This document shows, piece after piece, positions 6,812-14,893 of a stretch of 18,672 bases of DNA (its first letter is position 1; every line of letters begins with the position of its first letter). Under the pieces are notes generated by a model. That model did no database searches, was not told the DNA's origin, and saw only the letters and a program-made list of their open reading frames with translations. A program made the translations under genes and the position numbers. The stretch comes from Prevotellaceae bacterium UBA6417. GTDB taxonomy: Bacteria > Bacteroidota > Bacteroidia > Bacteroidales > Bacteroidaceae. The DNA is taken from assembly GCA_002439755.1 (NCBI GenBank), contig DJPH01000050.1, positions 1-18,672 on the forward strand, given 5' to 3'.

Positions 6812-8593
6812 TTAATCAAGTTTCAATACAGCCAGGAAAGCTTTCTGCGGCACCTGGACGTTGCCAACTTGCTTCATACGCTTCTTACCTTTCTTTTGTT
6901 TCTCAAGCAATTTGCGTTTGCGGCTGATGTCACCGCCATAGCACTTGGCCGTTACGTCCTTGCGCACCTGCTTCACTGTTTCGCGGGCAATGATTTTCGC
7001 CCCGATAGCGGCCTGAATGGCTATATCAAACTGCTGGCGCGGAAGCAAGTCTTTTAATTTTTCGCACATGCGGCGGCCAAAAGTCACGGCATTGTCGGCA
7101 TGTGTAAGGGTTGAAAGCGCATCGACAGGCTGACCGTTCAAAAGTATATCGAGCTTCACCAAATTGGAACGACGGAAGCCGTCAATGTGGTAGTCGAACG
7201 ATGCATAACCCTTTGAAACGCTTTTCAGCTTGTCATAAAAGTCAATAACTATTTCGCCCAGCGGGATATTGAAAATTAACTCGACACGATTACCGGCCAC
7301 AAAGTCCTGTTTCACAAGCTCACCGCGCTTGGACAAACAGAGTGTCATGATGGGGCCGATATAATTGGACGATGTGATGATGCTGGCGCGGATATAAGGT
7401 TCCTCCACATGATCTATTTCGGTGGCATCGGGCATATCAGACGGATTGTGCACCTCCATGACTTTTCCTTTCTTGGTATAAATCTGATAGGAGACATTAG
7501 GCACGGTCGTGATAACATCCATATTGAATTCGCGGTCGAGGCGTTCCTGAATTATCTCCATGTGAAGCAGTCCCAGGAAGCCGCAACGAAAGCCGAAACC
7601 GAGTGCCACCGAAGATTCGGGCGTGAAAGACAGCGAAGCATCGTTGAGCTGCAATTTTTCAAGCGATGAGCGCAGGTTTTCAAAGTCTTCTGTCTCGATG
7701 GGATAGATGCCGGCAAAGACCATTGGCTTGACATCCTCGAAGCCGGCAATGGCATGGCTGCACGGTGTCTGCGCACTGGTGATGGTATCACCGACTTTTA
7801 CTTCGGTCGCCGTCTTAATGCCGCTCACAATGTAGCCCACATTGCCGCAAGTCAGCACTTTGCGCGGCTGCATCGACATTTTCAGAACGCCTATCTCATC
7901 GGCATCATACTCTTCGCCTGTGTTGACAAACTTGACATGCTCGCCCGAATGAATCTGACCGTTTACAATCTTAAAGTAAGCTATAATGCCACGAAAGGGA
8001 TTGAACACAGAGTCAAAGATAAGTGCCTGCAAGGGAGCATTCTCGTCGCCTTGAGGATGGGGAACACGTTCGATAACGGCATTGAGTATCTCCTCCACTC
8101 CCATGCCGGTCTTGCCCGAAGCGCGAATGATTTCATCATGGCGACAGCCTATCAATTCCACAATCTCGTCTTCCACCTCTTCGGGCATGGCTGAATCCAT
8201 GTCGCATTTGTTGAGAACGGGAATGATGGCAAGGTCGTGGTCGATGGCCATGTAGAGATTGGAAATGGTCTGAGCCTGCACGCCCTGTGTGGCATCGACC
8301 ACAAGTAACGCGCCTTCGCACGAAGCGATAGAGCGGCTCACTTCGTAAGAAAAGTCAACATGGCCCGGAGTATCGATCAGGTTAAGGATATAAGTCTCGC
8401 CGTTTCGGTGGTATTCCATCTGTATGGCATGGCTCTTGATGGTGATGCCGCGCTCGCGCTCAAGGTCCATATTGTCGAGCACCTGGTTTTCGGTAATGGC
8501 AATGGTTTTGGTATATTCCAACAAACGGTCGGCCAATGTAGACTTTCCATGGTCTATATGGGCTATAATGCAAAAATTGCGGATATTCTTCAT
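6812..8593 (-). CDS. lepA: Elongation factor 4 (LepA), back-translocating ribosomal GTPase
   Basis: This encodes 593 residues, a typical LepA length. GTPase motifs are intact: G1 AHIDHGKST (11-19), G2 RGITI (48-52), G3 DTPGH (74-78) and G4 NKCD (128-131). These are followed by a beta-barrel domain, EF-G-like domains III and V, and the LepA-specific C-terminal domain ending in KKGKKRMKQVGNVQVPQKAF. It binds the ribosome in the cytoplasm or at the membrane and acts on stalled or mistranslocated complexes. It lies 42 bases downstream of rfbC on the same strand with no clear promoter of its own in that gap, so read-through from the rfbC promoter is likely. A strong hairpin follows the stop. Confidence 0.98.
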   Translation of the reverse strand: MKNIRNFCIIAHIDHGKSTLADRLLEYTKTIAITENQVLDNMDLERERGITIKSHAIQMEYHRNGETYILNLIDTPGHVDFSYEVSRSIASCEGALLVVDATQGVQAQTISNLYMAIDHDLAIIPVLNKCDMDSAMPEEVEDEIVELIGCRHDEIIRASGKTGMGVEEILNAVIERVPHPQGDENAPLQALIFDSVFNPFRGIIAYFKIVNGQIHSGEHVKFVNTGEEYDADEIGVLKMSMQPRKVLTCGNVGYIVSGIKTATEVKVGDTITSAQTPCSHAIAGFEDVKPMVFAGIYPIETEDFENLRSSLEKLQLNDASLSFTPESSVALGFGFRCGFLGLLHMEIIQERLDREFNMDVITTVPNVSYQIYTKKGKVMEVHNPSDMPDATEIDHVEEPYIRASIITSSNYIGPIMTLCLSKRGELVKQDFVAGNRVELIFNIPLGEIVIDFYDKLKSVSKGYASFDYHIDGFRRSNLVKLDILLNGQPVDALSTLTHADNAVTFGRRMCEKLKDLLPRQQFDIAIQAAIGAKIIARETVKQVRKDVTAKCYGGDISRKRKLLEKQKKGKKRMKQVGNVQVPQKAFLAVLKLD

Positions 8594-8635
8594 GTAAATG
8601 TTTAAGCGTTGGGATGATATAGAGACAATGCGCTT

Positions 8636-9184
8636 TCAATCGAAACAGACCGCATCGGAAAATGAAGGAGCCTTGAGATCCTTTTCGGAAAGCACCAAAT
8701 GCTCTTTGCCGACAGGCCATGAAATTCCGATGGCTGGGTCGTCGAAACGCACGGAAGCCTCGGCGGAAGGCATGTAGGCATTGTCTACTTTATAGGTGAA
8801 AACAGCCTTATCGGACAGCACAACGAACCCGTGGGCAAAGCCACGCGGTATGAAAAACTGAAGCTTGTTTTCTTCGCTCAGCTCAACGGCCACATATTTT
8901 CCAAAAGTGGGCGACGAGCGACGCATATCGACAGCCACATCAAGCACACGTCCTTGAAGCACACGAACAAGCTTTGCCTGGCTCCATTCACCTTTCTGAT
9001 AATGGAGACCGCGCAGCACGCCATACGATGACTTGGACTGATTGTCCTGAATAAAGTCGACAGGAGCGACGCATGCGTCAAAATCCGATTTCCGATAAGT
9101 TTCCATGAAATATCCCCGGTTGTCTTCAAAAACCTTAGGCTCGATGATGACAACACCCGGTATTGCAGTTTCCAATACTTTCAT
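8636..9184 (-). CDS. rfbC: dTDP-4-dehydrorhamnose 3,5-epimerase
   Basis: This encodes 182 residues, the standard RmlC/RfbC size. It converts dTDP-4-keto-6-deoxyglucose to dTDP-4-keto-L-rhamnose for surface polysaccharide synthesis. Landmarks are the start MKVLETAIPGVVIIEP, DNRGYF, LRGLHYQ with the catalytic His (H61), FIPRGFAHGF of the cupin barrel, and YKVDNAY with the catalytic Tyr (Y131). An upstream in-frame ATG at 9241 would add 19 residues not typical of the family and would run across the promoter, so 9184 is chosen. The usual partners rfbA, rfbB and rfbD are absent from the window; instead it sits before lepA. A good Bacteroidales promoter precedes it. Confidence 0.95.
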   Translation of the reverse strand: MKVLETAIPGVVIIEPKVFEDNRGYFMETYRKSDFDACVAPVDFIQDNQSKSSYGVLRGLHYQKGEWSQAKLVRVLQGRVLDVAVDMRRSSPTFGKYVAVELSEENKLQFFIPRGFAHGFVVLSDKAVFTYKVDNAYMPSAEASVRFDDPAIGISWPVGKEHLVLSEKDLKAPSFSDAVCFD

Positions 9185-9201
9185 TCCTTTTGATTTTTCT
9201 G

Positions 9202-9233
9202 CAAACTTAGATGTTTTTGGCGAGATACGCAAG
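9202..9233 (-). promoter_or_regulatory. Predicted rfbC-lepA promoter
   Basis: On the minus strand the -7 element TAAGTTTG (9202-9209) is preceded, after 20 bases, by CTTG (9230-9233), close to the TTTG -33 element. Start of transcription would be near 9195, about 11 bases before the rfbC ATG, giving a very short leader. Confidence 0.65.
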
Positions 9234-9304
9234 AAAAACAAGGCCGATATCAGGATTCGGGGCGAAGAATAAAGCCATACGGCGGATTGTTGAAAATTTA
9301 ATCG

Positions 9305-9312
9305 TACCTTTG
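9305..9312 (+). promoter_or_regulatory. Predicted -7 promoter element of the tkt operon
   Basis: TACCTTTG matches TAnnTTTG exactly and lies 36 bases before the tkt ATG. A -33 TTTG at ideal spacing is not present; the nearest TTG is only 15 bases upstream. Confidence 0.6.
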
Positions 9313-9348
9313 CAGCGTATTATTCATAAGAGACCACAGAAGAGAAAA

Positions 9349-11370
9349 ATGAAGAATCCAGTTGAATTAATGAATTTGTCGGCCGACAACATACGAATTC
9401 TGTCTGCGGCCATGGTTGAGAAAGCCAAATCCGGTCACCCGGGTGGCGCAATGGGAGGAGCCGATTTCATTAATGTGCTTTTTTCTGAATATTTGATATA
9501 CGACCCGCAAAATCCCGAATGGGACAGCCGAGACAGATTTTACCTTGACCCCGGCCACATGTCGCCGATGCTTTACAGTGCATTGGCACTTACCGGGAAA
9601 TTTACGCTGGATGAATTAAAAGAATTCCGCCAATGGGGCTCCCCCACACCGGGACATCCGGAGCGCAACATAAGCAGAGGCATCGAAAACACGTCAGGCC
9701 CCTTAGGACAAGGCCATACATTTGCTGTAGGAGCAGCCATATCGGCCAAATTCCTGGCAGCACACCTAAACAATCCGGCCTTTGAACAAGAAAAAATATA
9801 TGCCTACATCAGTGATGGAGGCATTCAGGAAGAAATATCGCAAGGCGCAGGACGCGTAGCCGGCTTTTTGGGATTGAACAACCTGATTATGTTCTATGAC
9901 TCCAATGATATTCAGCTTTCAACGGAGTGTTCGGCTGTTTCGACCGAGAACACGGCAATGAAATACCGCTCTTGGAACTGGAATGTACTCATCATTGACG
10001 GCAACAACTGCGAAGAAATCAGAAAAGCCTTGGACACAGCATTGAAAGAGCAAGAACGCCCCACGCTGATAATCGGAAACTGCGTAATGGGCAAAGGATG
10101 CCGCGATGCAGAAGGGAAAAGTCTGGAACATAGTTGCAAAACCCATGGCGCGCCACTGGGAAAAGGCGCATTTGAGAATACCATCAAAAACCTGGGTGGA
10201 AATCCCGACAACCCATTCGTTATATATAATGACGTAAAAAGACTGTATGACAATCGCAAGAAAGAACTGGAACAAGTCGTAGCACTGCGCAAAGCCGAAG
10301 AGCTGAAATGGGCCGAGGCACACCCGGCTGAAGCCGCCAAACAAGCACAATGGTTTTCCGGACAACTTCCGCCAATCGACTGGAACAGCATCAGCGTAAA
10401 AGACAATGATGCGACACGCAACGCATCGGCTGCGGTATTGGGCGTTTTGGGCGAAAAGGTTGAAAATATGATTTGCTCTTCTGCCGACCTGTGCAACTCG
10501 GACAAGACTGACGGTTTTCTCAAGAAAACAAGAAATATCACGAAAGGAGATTTCGGTGGAAAATTCTTCCAGGCAGGTGTAAGCGAACTGACCATGGCAT
10601 GCTGTTGCATTGGCATGATGTTGCATGGCGGAGTGCACGCCGCCATGGGCACATTCTTCGTGTTCTCCGACTACATGAAACCAGCAATCAGGATGGCCGC
10701 ACTGATGGAAATCCCCGTGAAGTTCATCTGGACGCACGACTCATTCCGCGTAGGTGAAGACGGACCGACCCATGAACCCATAGAACAGGAAGCACAAATA
10801 CGCTTGATGGAAAAAGTGAAGAACCATAAGGGGCAAAATTCACTGCTCGTGCTACGACCGGCCGATGTTCACGAAACAGTTGAATGCTGGAAACTGGCTT
10901 ATGAAAACCTCAAGACTCCCACAGCATTGATACTATCGCGCCAAAAAATAGAAGACCTGCCTGCAAATACCAATTATGAAGGCGCCGCCAAAGGTGGTTA
11001 TGCAGTGATTGACGAAAAAGAGCCCGATGTCATTCTACTGGCCTCAGGCTCAGAAGTATCCACCTTGGTAAACGCAGCCAAACTTCTTGAAAACGATGGC
11101 ATCAAGGCAAAGATTGTAAGCATACCATCAGAAGGACTGTTCCGCAACCAGCCGGAATCATATCAAACCGACCTGTTGCCCCAACGCGTCAAGAAGTTCG
11201 GACTTACGGCAGGACTTTCTATCAATCTGGTACAATTGGTTGGATTCGATGGCAAAGTATACGGAATGGATTCGTTTGGTTATTCGGCACCCTATACAGT
11301 CCTGGATGAAAAATTAGGCTTCACGCCAGAAAACATCTACCGGCAAATCAAAGAATACATCAACGCATAG
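9349..11370 (+). CDS. tkt: Transketolase
   Basis: This encodes 673 residues from the ATG at 9349. It transfers two-carbon ketol units between sugar phosphates in the non-oxidative pentose phosphate pathway, using thiamine diphosphate. Seen in order: KSGHPGG near the N-terminus, GPLGQGH, the ThDP/Mg binding stretch SDGGIQEEISQG ending at DSNDIQLST (a Bacteroidales-type variant of the common GDG...N motif), the catalytic-glutamate region GVSELTM, and HDSFRVGEDGPTHEPIEQ binding cofactor and substrate. The reading frame is open further upstream to 9211, but that extension overlaps the predicted promoter and is not family-like. rpiB begins 9 bases after the stop, so both pentose phosphate enzymes are probably made from one transcript. 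Confidence 0.97.
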   Translation: MKNPVELMNLSADNIRILSAAMVEKAKSGHPGGAMGGADFINVLFSEYLIYDPQNPEWDSRDRFYLDPGHMSPMLYSALALTGKFTLDELKEFRQWGSPTPGHPERNISRGIENTSGPLGQGHTFAVGAAISAKFLAAHLNNPAFEQEKIYAYISDGGIQEEISQGAGRVAGFLGLNNLIMFYDSNDIQLSTECSAVSTENTAMKYRSWNWNVLIIDGNNCEEIRKALDTALKEQERPTLIIGNCVMGKGCRDAEGKSLEHSCKTHGAPLGKGAFENTIKNLGGNPDNPFVIYNDVKRLYDNRKKELEQVVALRKAEELKWAEAHPAEAAKQAQWFSGQLPPIDWNSISVKDNDATRNASAAVLGVLGEKVENMICSSADLCNSDKTDGFLKKTRNITKGDFGGKFFQAGVSELTMACCCIGMMLHGGVHAAMGTFFVFSDYMKPAIRMAALMEIPVKFIWTHDSFRVGEDGPTHEPIEQEAQIRLMEKVKNHKGQNSLLVLRPADVHETVECWKLAYENLKTPTALILSRQKIEDLPANTNYEGAAKGGYAVIDEKEPDVILLASGSEVSTLVNAAKLLENDGIKAKIVSIPSEGLFRNQPESYQTDLLPQRVKKFGLTAGLSINLVQLVGFDGKVYGMDSFGYSAPYTVLDEKLGFTPENIYRQIKEYINA

Positions 11371-11379
11371 GCCACATTC

Positions 11380-11820
11380 ATGGAAAAAGAAGTAATTGGA
11401 TTAGCTTCAGACCACGCAGGCTTCCAACTAAAACAATTTGTCAAAGCATATCTGGCAGAAAAGAACATACCTTATAAAGATTACGGATGTTTCAACGAGG
11501 AAAGCTGCGATTACCCCGACTATGGACACGCATTAGCCGAAGGCATCGAAAAAGGAGAATGCCGGCGTGGAATAGGCATATGCGGAACCGGTGAAGGCAT
11601 CAGTATGACCCTGAACAAGCACAGCTGCATCAGAGCCGGCCTTTGCTGGATGCCGGAAATCGCCGAAATGACAAGAAAGCACAATGATGCCAACGTATTG
11701 GTGATGCCCGGAAGATACATTGACAATGAAACGGCTCGGAAAATCATGGACGCATTCTTTCAAACGCCTTTTGAAGGAGGAAGGCATCTTAGGAGAATCA
11801 ACAAAATTCCCATCCAATAA
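11380..11820 (+). CDS. rpiB: Ribose-5-phosphate isomerase B
   Basis: This encodes 146 residues of the RpiB/LacAB family. It interconverts ribose 5-phosphate and ribulose 5-phosphate. Visible active-site features are SDHAG (residues 10-14), the loop GICGTGEGISMTLNK with the catalytic Cys at 68, RKHNDANVL with His 101, and the phosphate-binding EGGRHLRRI with His 136. The Glu within CGTGEG replaces a residue that varies among RpiB and sugar-phosphate isomerases of this family, so activity on another aldose phosphate (e.g. allose 6-phosphate) cannot be excluded. It follows tkt by 9 bases and precedes nth by 6, which supports its role in the pentose phosphate pathway. Confidence 0.95.
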   Translation: MEKEVIGLASDHAGFQLKQFVKAYLAEKNIPYKDYGCFNEESCDYPDYGHALAEGIEKGECRRGIGICGTGEGISMTLNKHSCIRAGLCWMPEIAEMTRKHNDANVLVMPGRYIDNETARKIMDAFFQTPFEGGRHLRRINKIPIQ

Positions 11821-11826
11821 CATTCG

Positions 11827-12495
11827 ATGACCAAAAAAGAACGTTACGGCATTGCGCTTGCATATCTGAAAGAACAAGCTCCGGAAACAGACTCGGAACT
11901 TATCTACAAAAATCCGTTTCAACTTTTGGTCGCCGTTGTTCTGTCGGCACAATGCACCGACAAACGAGTCAATATGGTCACACCCGGTTTGTTTGGCAAA
12001 TATCCGGATGCGGCAACGATGGCAAAAGCCACACAGACAGGCATCTTGAGATACATCAGTTCGGTATCCTATCCAAACAGCAAAGCAAAGTATCTGATCG
12101 GGCTCTCGAATATGATAACAGACGTTTTCCATGGAAACGTTCCGGATGACATTAACGACTTAACCAAATTACCGGGCGTAGGGCGCAAGACGGCCAACGT
12201 CATCCAGGCCGTTGCGTTCGGGAAACCGGCTATCGCAGTAGATACACACGTCTATCGTGTCAGCCATCGGTTGGGACTCGTTACGTCAGCAGCCAACACT
12301 CCATATAAAGTGGAAATGGAACTGACAAAAAACATTCCACTTAAAGACTTGGGGAAAGCACACTTTTGGCTGCTATACTACGGACGCTACACATGCACGG
12401 CATTATCGCCAAAATGCGAGCATTGCCACTTGCACGACATTTGCACTTTCATAAAAGACAAATCTAAAACAACAGTTGCCAAAAGCAATGAATAG
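11827..12495 (+). CDS. nth: Endonuclease III (DNA glycosylase/AP lyase)
   Basis: This encodes 222 residues. It removes oxidised pyrimidines from DNA and cuts the abasic strand. The helix-hairpin-helix LPGVGRK (115-121) carries the catalytic Lys 121, and VDTHVYRVSHRLGL carries the catalytic Asp 139. The C-terminal Cys set 190, 197, 200, 206 has the C-x6-C-x2-C-x5-C spacing of the [4Fe-4S] cluster, so all key residues are present. It lies 6 bases after rpiB and is probably co-transcribed with tkt and rpiB, although its DNA repair role is unrelated to theirs. Downstream, before pgk, there is no strong terminator, only a 7-bp inverted repeat without a U-tract. Confidence 0.97.
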   Translation: MTKKERYGIALAYLKEQAPETDSELIYKNPFQLLVAVVLSAQCTDKRVNMVTPGLFGKYPDAATMAKATQTGILRYISSVSYPNSKAKYLIGLSNMITDVFHGNVPDDINDLTKLPGVGRKTANVIQAVAFGKPAIAVDTHVYRVSHRLGLVTSAANTPYKVEMELTKNIPLKDLGKAHFWLLYYGRYTCTALSPKCEHCHLHDICTFIKDKSKTTVAKSNE

Positions 12496-12505
12496 CAAAC
12501 ATTAA

Positions 12506-12531
12506 AATCTGATTATGACCCCTTTCAGATT
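12506..12531. repeat. Inverted repeat upstream of pgk
   Basis: AATCTGA (12506-12512) and TCAGATT (12525-12531) form a perfect 7-bp dyad with a 12-base spacer. The right arm abuts the expected -33 region of the pgk promoter. No run of T follows, which argues against a classical terminator for nth; an operator is possible. Confidence 0.4.
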
Positions 12532-12551
12532 CGCAATTCATGGAAAATGCT

Positions 12552-12559
12552 TACTTTTG
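12552..12559 (+). promoter_or_regulatory. Predicted -7 promoter element of pgk
   Basis: TACTTTTG is an exact TAnnTTTG match, 37 bases before the pgk ATG. The best -33 candidate is the degenerate TTCG at 12530-12533 with an 18-base spacer. Confidence 0.65.
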
Positions 12560-12596
12560 CACATAGAACAATTACAATCAAACACATTATATTGAA

Positions 12597-13853
12597 ATGG
12601 TAACAATTGACAATTTTAATTTCAATGGTAAGAAAGCCATCGTTCGCGTTGACTTTAACGTGCCATTGGACGAAAACGGAAATGTAACGGACGACACACG
12701 CATCCGCGGAGCTCTCCCTACGCTCAAGAAAATATTGACAGACGGTGGTGCCGTAATCATGATGAGCCACATGGGAAAGCCAAAAGGAAAGGTCAATCCC
12801 AAATTGTCGCTCTCACAAATCGTAGCAAAAGTATCAGAACGCCTGGGTGTTGACGTAAAGTTCGCTCCCGATTGCGCAAATGCAGATGAAGCAGCTGCCG
12901 CACTGAAACCAGGTGAAGCGCTTCTGCTTGAAAACCTTCGTTTCTATCCGGAAGAAGAAGGCAAACCTGTAGGAATTGATAAGGCCGACCCTCAATATGA
13001 AGAGGCAAAGAAAGCCATGAAAATCCGTCAAAAAGAATTCGCAAAAAAATTGGCTTCATATGCCGATGTATATGTAAATGATGCATTCGGTACCGCTCAC
13101 CGCAAACATGCTTCGACAGCAGTAATCGCCGACTTCTTTGACGAAAACAGCAAGATGCTTGGCTATTTGATGGAGAAAGAAGTAAAAGCCATTGATAATG
13201 TCTTGAAAAACGCCAAACATCCTTTCACGGCTATCATTGGCGGTAGCAAGGTATCATCCAAACTTGGTGTAATCAAAAACCTCCTTGATAAAGTTGACAA
13301 CCTTATCATCGGTGGCGGAATGGGATTTACATTCTTTAAAGCACAAGGCGGACACATTGGCGACTCTCTTCATGAAGATGACCTGATGCCCGAAGCTCTT
13401 AATATATTGAAAACTGCCGAGGAGAAAGGCGTTAAAGTCTCTTTGTCAGTAGCAACCGTTGCAGGTAATAAGTTTAGCAATGATGCTGATCAGCAGATTT
13501 TTGAAACTCACAACATTCCTGACGGTTGGGAAGGCATGGACGCATCTCCTGCTTCTTTGAAAATCTGGAAAGAAATCATTCTATCGTCAAAAACCATTCT
13601 TTGGAACGGCCCGGTAGGCGTTTTTGAATTCCCCAACTTTGCAAAAGGTACCGGTGAAATCGCCAAATACGTTGCAGAAGCAACAGAAAACGGTGCATAT
13701 TCGCTTGTTGGCGGCGGTGACTCCGTGGCTGCTGTCAACAAATTCGGCCTTGCCGACAAAATTTCCTATGTTTCGACCGGCGGTGGAGCCATGTTGGAAG
13801 CTATCGAAGGGAAAGTGCTTCCCGGCGTTGCAGCAATCACCGGTGAGAAATAA
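12597..13853 (+). CDS. pgk: Phosphoglycerate kinase
   Basis: This encodes 418 residues, full length for the family. It catalyses ATP formation from 1,3-bisphosphoglycerate in glycolysis, and the reverse in gluconeogenesis. Seen are the substrate-binding RVDFNVP (17-23), SHMGKPKG (57-64) and AFGTAHRKHAST (163-174) in the N-domain, and IIGGSKVSSKLGVI, ILWNGPVGVFE and the nucleotide-loop VGGGDSVAAV (371-380) in the C-domain. The start is fixed by the family N-terminus and by the -7 element 37 bases before it. It has its own promoter and a strong terminator, so it is largely a separate unit from tkt-rpiB-nth and from the lipoprotein gene after it. Many codons end in T compared with the neighbouring genes, as can occur in highly expressed genes. 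Confidence 0.98.
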   Translation: MVTIDNFNFNGKKAIVRVDFNVPLDENGNVTDDTRIRGALPTLKKILTDGGAVIMMSHMGKPKGKVNPKLSLSQIVAKVSERLGVDVKFAPDCANADEAAAALKPGEALLLENLRFYPEEEGKPVGIDKADPQYEEAKKAMKIRQKEFAKKLASYADVYVNDAFGTAHRKHASTAVIADFFDENSKMLGYLMEKEVKAIDNVLKNAKHPFTAIIGGSKVSSKLGVIKNLLDKVDNLIIGGGMGFTFFKAQGGHIGDSLHEDDLMPEALNILKTAEEKGVKVSLSVATVAGNKFSNDADQQIFETHNIPDGWEGMDASPASLKIWKEIILSSKTILWNGPVGVFEFPNFAKGTGEIAKYVAEATENGAYSLVGGGDSVAAVNKFGLADKISYVSTGGGAMLEAIEGKVLPGVAAITGEK

Positions 13854-13868
13854 GTTTTGACACCATTT

Positions 13869-13918
13869 ATAAAGCAACTTATAGGCATGTATTGCCCTTT
13901 AAGTTGCTTTATTGTTTT
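13869..13918 (+). terminator. Intrinsic terminator after pgk
   Basis: A perfect 13-bp inverted repeat ATAAAGCAACTTA (13869-13881) / TAAGTTGCTTTAT (13900-13912) has an 18-base loop that can itself form a short GGCA/TGCC stem, followed by TGTTTT. It ends only a few bases before the ATG of the next gene, so that gene's leader must include or follow it. Confidence 0.85.
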
Positions 13919-13922
13919 AGAC

Positions 13923-14888
13923 ATGTTCCCAGTGAAACTTCCAAGACTTACTTTTGTTCTTATTGTTGCTCTTTTTGCCGGATGTGCACAAAAAACGCCA
14001 CAAACAACCAATAACAGCGACAGCCGGCAAAAGGCTGTTCCGGCTCAAGAGCAGCTCACAATAGCTATCCTACCAACTATTGATTGCCTGCCGCTATACG
14101 TTGCATCTCAATATGGCATTTTTGATTCTTTGGGATTGAAAATCAAAACCGTCATCTACGAATCACAAATGGATGCCGAACAATCTGTTGTAAAAGGGAA
14201 AAACATCGGGTGCGCTACGGACATCATCAGAACAGCTCTACTACAATACCAAAAAGCTCCTCTTCGCTATTTGTTCAGCAGTAACAGAGAATGGGAACTT
14301 ATTGCAAATAAAAAACTTCGCATCAGCAAAATACAGCAACTTAACAATCGTTTGGTAGGTATTACGCGCCTTTCCACCATCGATTTCTTAAGTGATTATA
14401 TTACAGCACAGCTAAAAAACGAACAGCTCATACTACGGCCGCAAATCAACAACATAGACACACGGCTGCAAATGCTCGAAAATGCACAAATCGATGCAGC
14501 TTTCCTGCCCTTGCAGCGAGCTCTTTATGCACGAAAGAAAGGACACACGCTCTTAGCCATCGACAAAAGCAAATACGACAGATTGGCCGGATTCGCAGTC
14601 TCGACTAAATGGACAGCCAGCAAAGAAAATCAAGACAAAGCATTGCTTTTATCAAAAGGTTACGATATTGCCGTAGAAAAATTGAAGAAAAACGCCCAAA
14701 GCGTCCTGAATGAAAAGGATTTGCAACGATTCCGCCTGAAAGGATACGAATCACTCCTACAAAAGCCTCAATCTTTCGCAAAAGCGAGAGTTGCCACAAC
14801 AGCACAAATGAAGACTGCCTTAGATTGGTTGAAAAGCAAAAAAGCCATTTCCTCAGCTTTCAGCAGCGACACATTATTGCTTAAATAA
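13923..14888 (+). CDS. Solute-binding lipoprotein, THI5/NMT1 (SsuA)-like
   Basis: This encodes 321 residues from ATG 13923. The signal is KLPRLTFVLIVALFAGC with the lipobox Cys at residue 21, so it is a lipoprotein. The mature protein begins with TIAILPTIDCLPLYVASQYGIFDSLGL, the first strand and helix of THI5/NMT1-like periplasmic binding proteins (marked here by LPLYVASQYGIF), then an SQMDAEQSVV region and a type II binding-protein fold. Relatives bind thiamine precursors, sulfonates or other small organic ligands; the ligand here is unknown. A GTG at 13932 is an alternative start; the longer frame back to TTG 13857 is rejected because it runs through the pgk terminator. No ABC permease or ATPase gene is nearby. 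The next gene starts 5 bases after the stop. Confidence 0.85.
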   Translation: MFPVKLPRLTFVLIVALFAGCAQKTPQTTNNSDSRQKAVPAQEQLTIAILPTIDCLPLYVASQYGIFDSLGLKIKTVIYESQMDAEQSVVKGKNIGCATDIIRTALLQYQKAPLRYLFSSNREWELIANKKLRISKIQQLNNRLVGITRLSTIDFLSDYITAQLKNEQLILRPQINNIDTRLQMLENAQIDAAFLPLQRALYARKKGHTLLAIDKSKYDRLAGFAVSTKWTASKENQDKALLLSKGYDIAVEKLKKNAQSVLNEKDLQRFRLKGYESLLQKPQSFAKARVATTAQMKTALDWLKSKKAISSAFSSDTLLLK

Positions 14889-14893
14889 AACAC

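Noticed and set aside
9912..10737. Long minus-strand open frames inside transketolase (246 and 272 residues)
   Set aside because: Both are antisense to a complete, well-conserved tkt gene, are Cys- and Ser-rich or otherwise unlike real proteins, and have no promoter; they are shadows of codon usage.
11533..12132. A 199-residue minus-strand open frame spanning rpiB and nth
   Set aside because: It overlaps two intact genes with all catalytic residues and shows no recognisable domain.
13857..13922. TTG start at 13857 for the binding lipoprotein
   Set aside because: The extra 22 codons run through the pgk terminator hairpin and would precede the signal peptide with a second hydrophobic stretch; ATG 13923 gives a normal lipoprotein signal.
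13949..13957. TACTTTTG promoter-like match inside the start of the binding lipoprotein gene
   Set aside because: It lies within the signal peptide codons, downstream of the start codon and too far from any other gene start to serve one.
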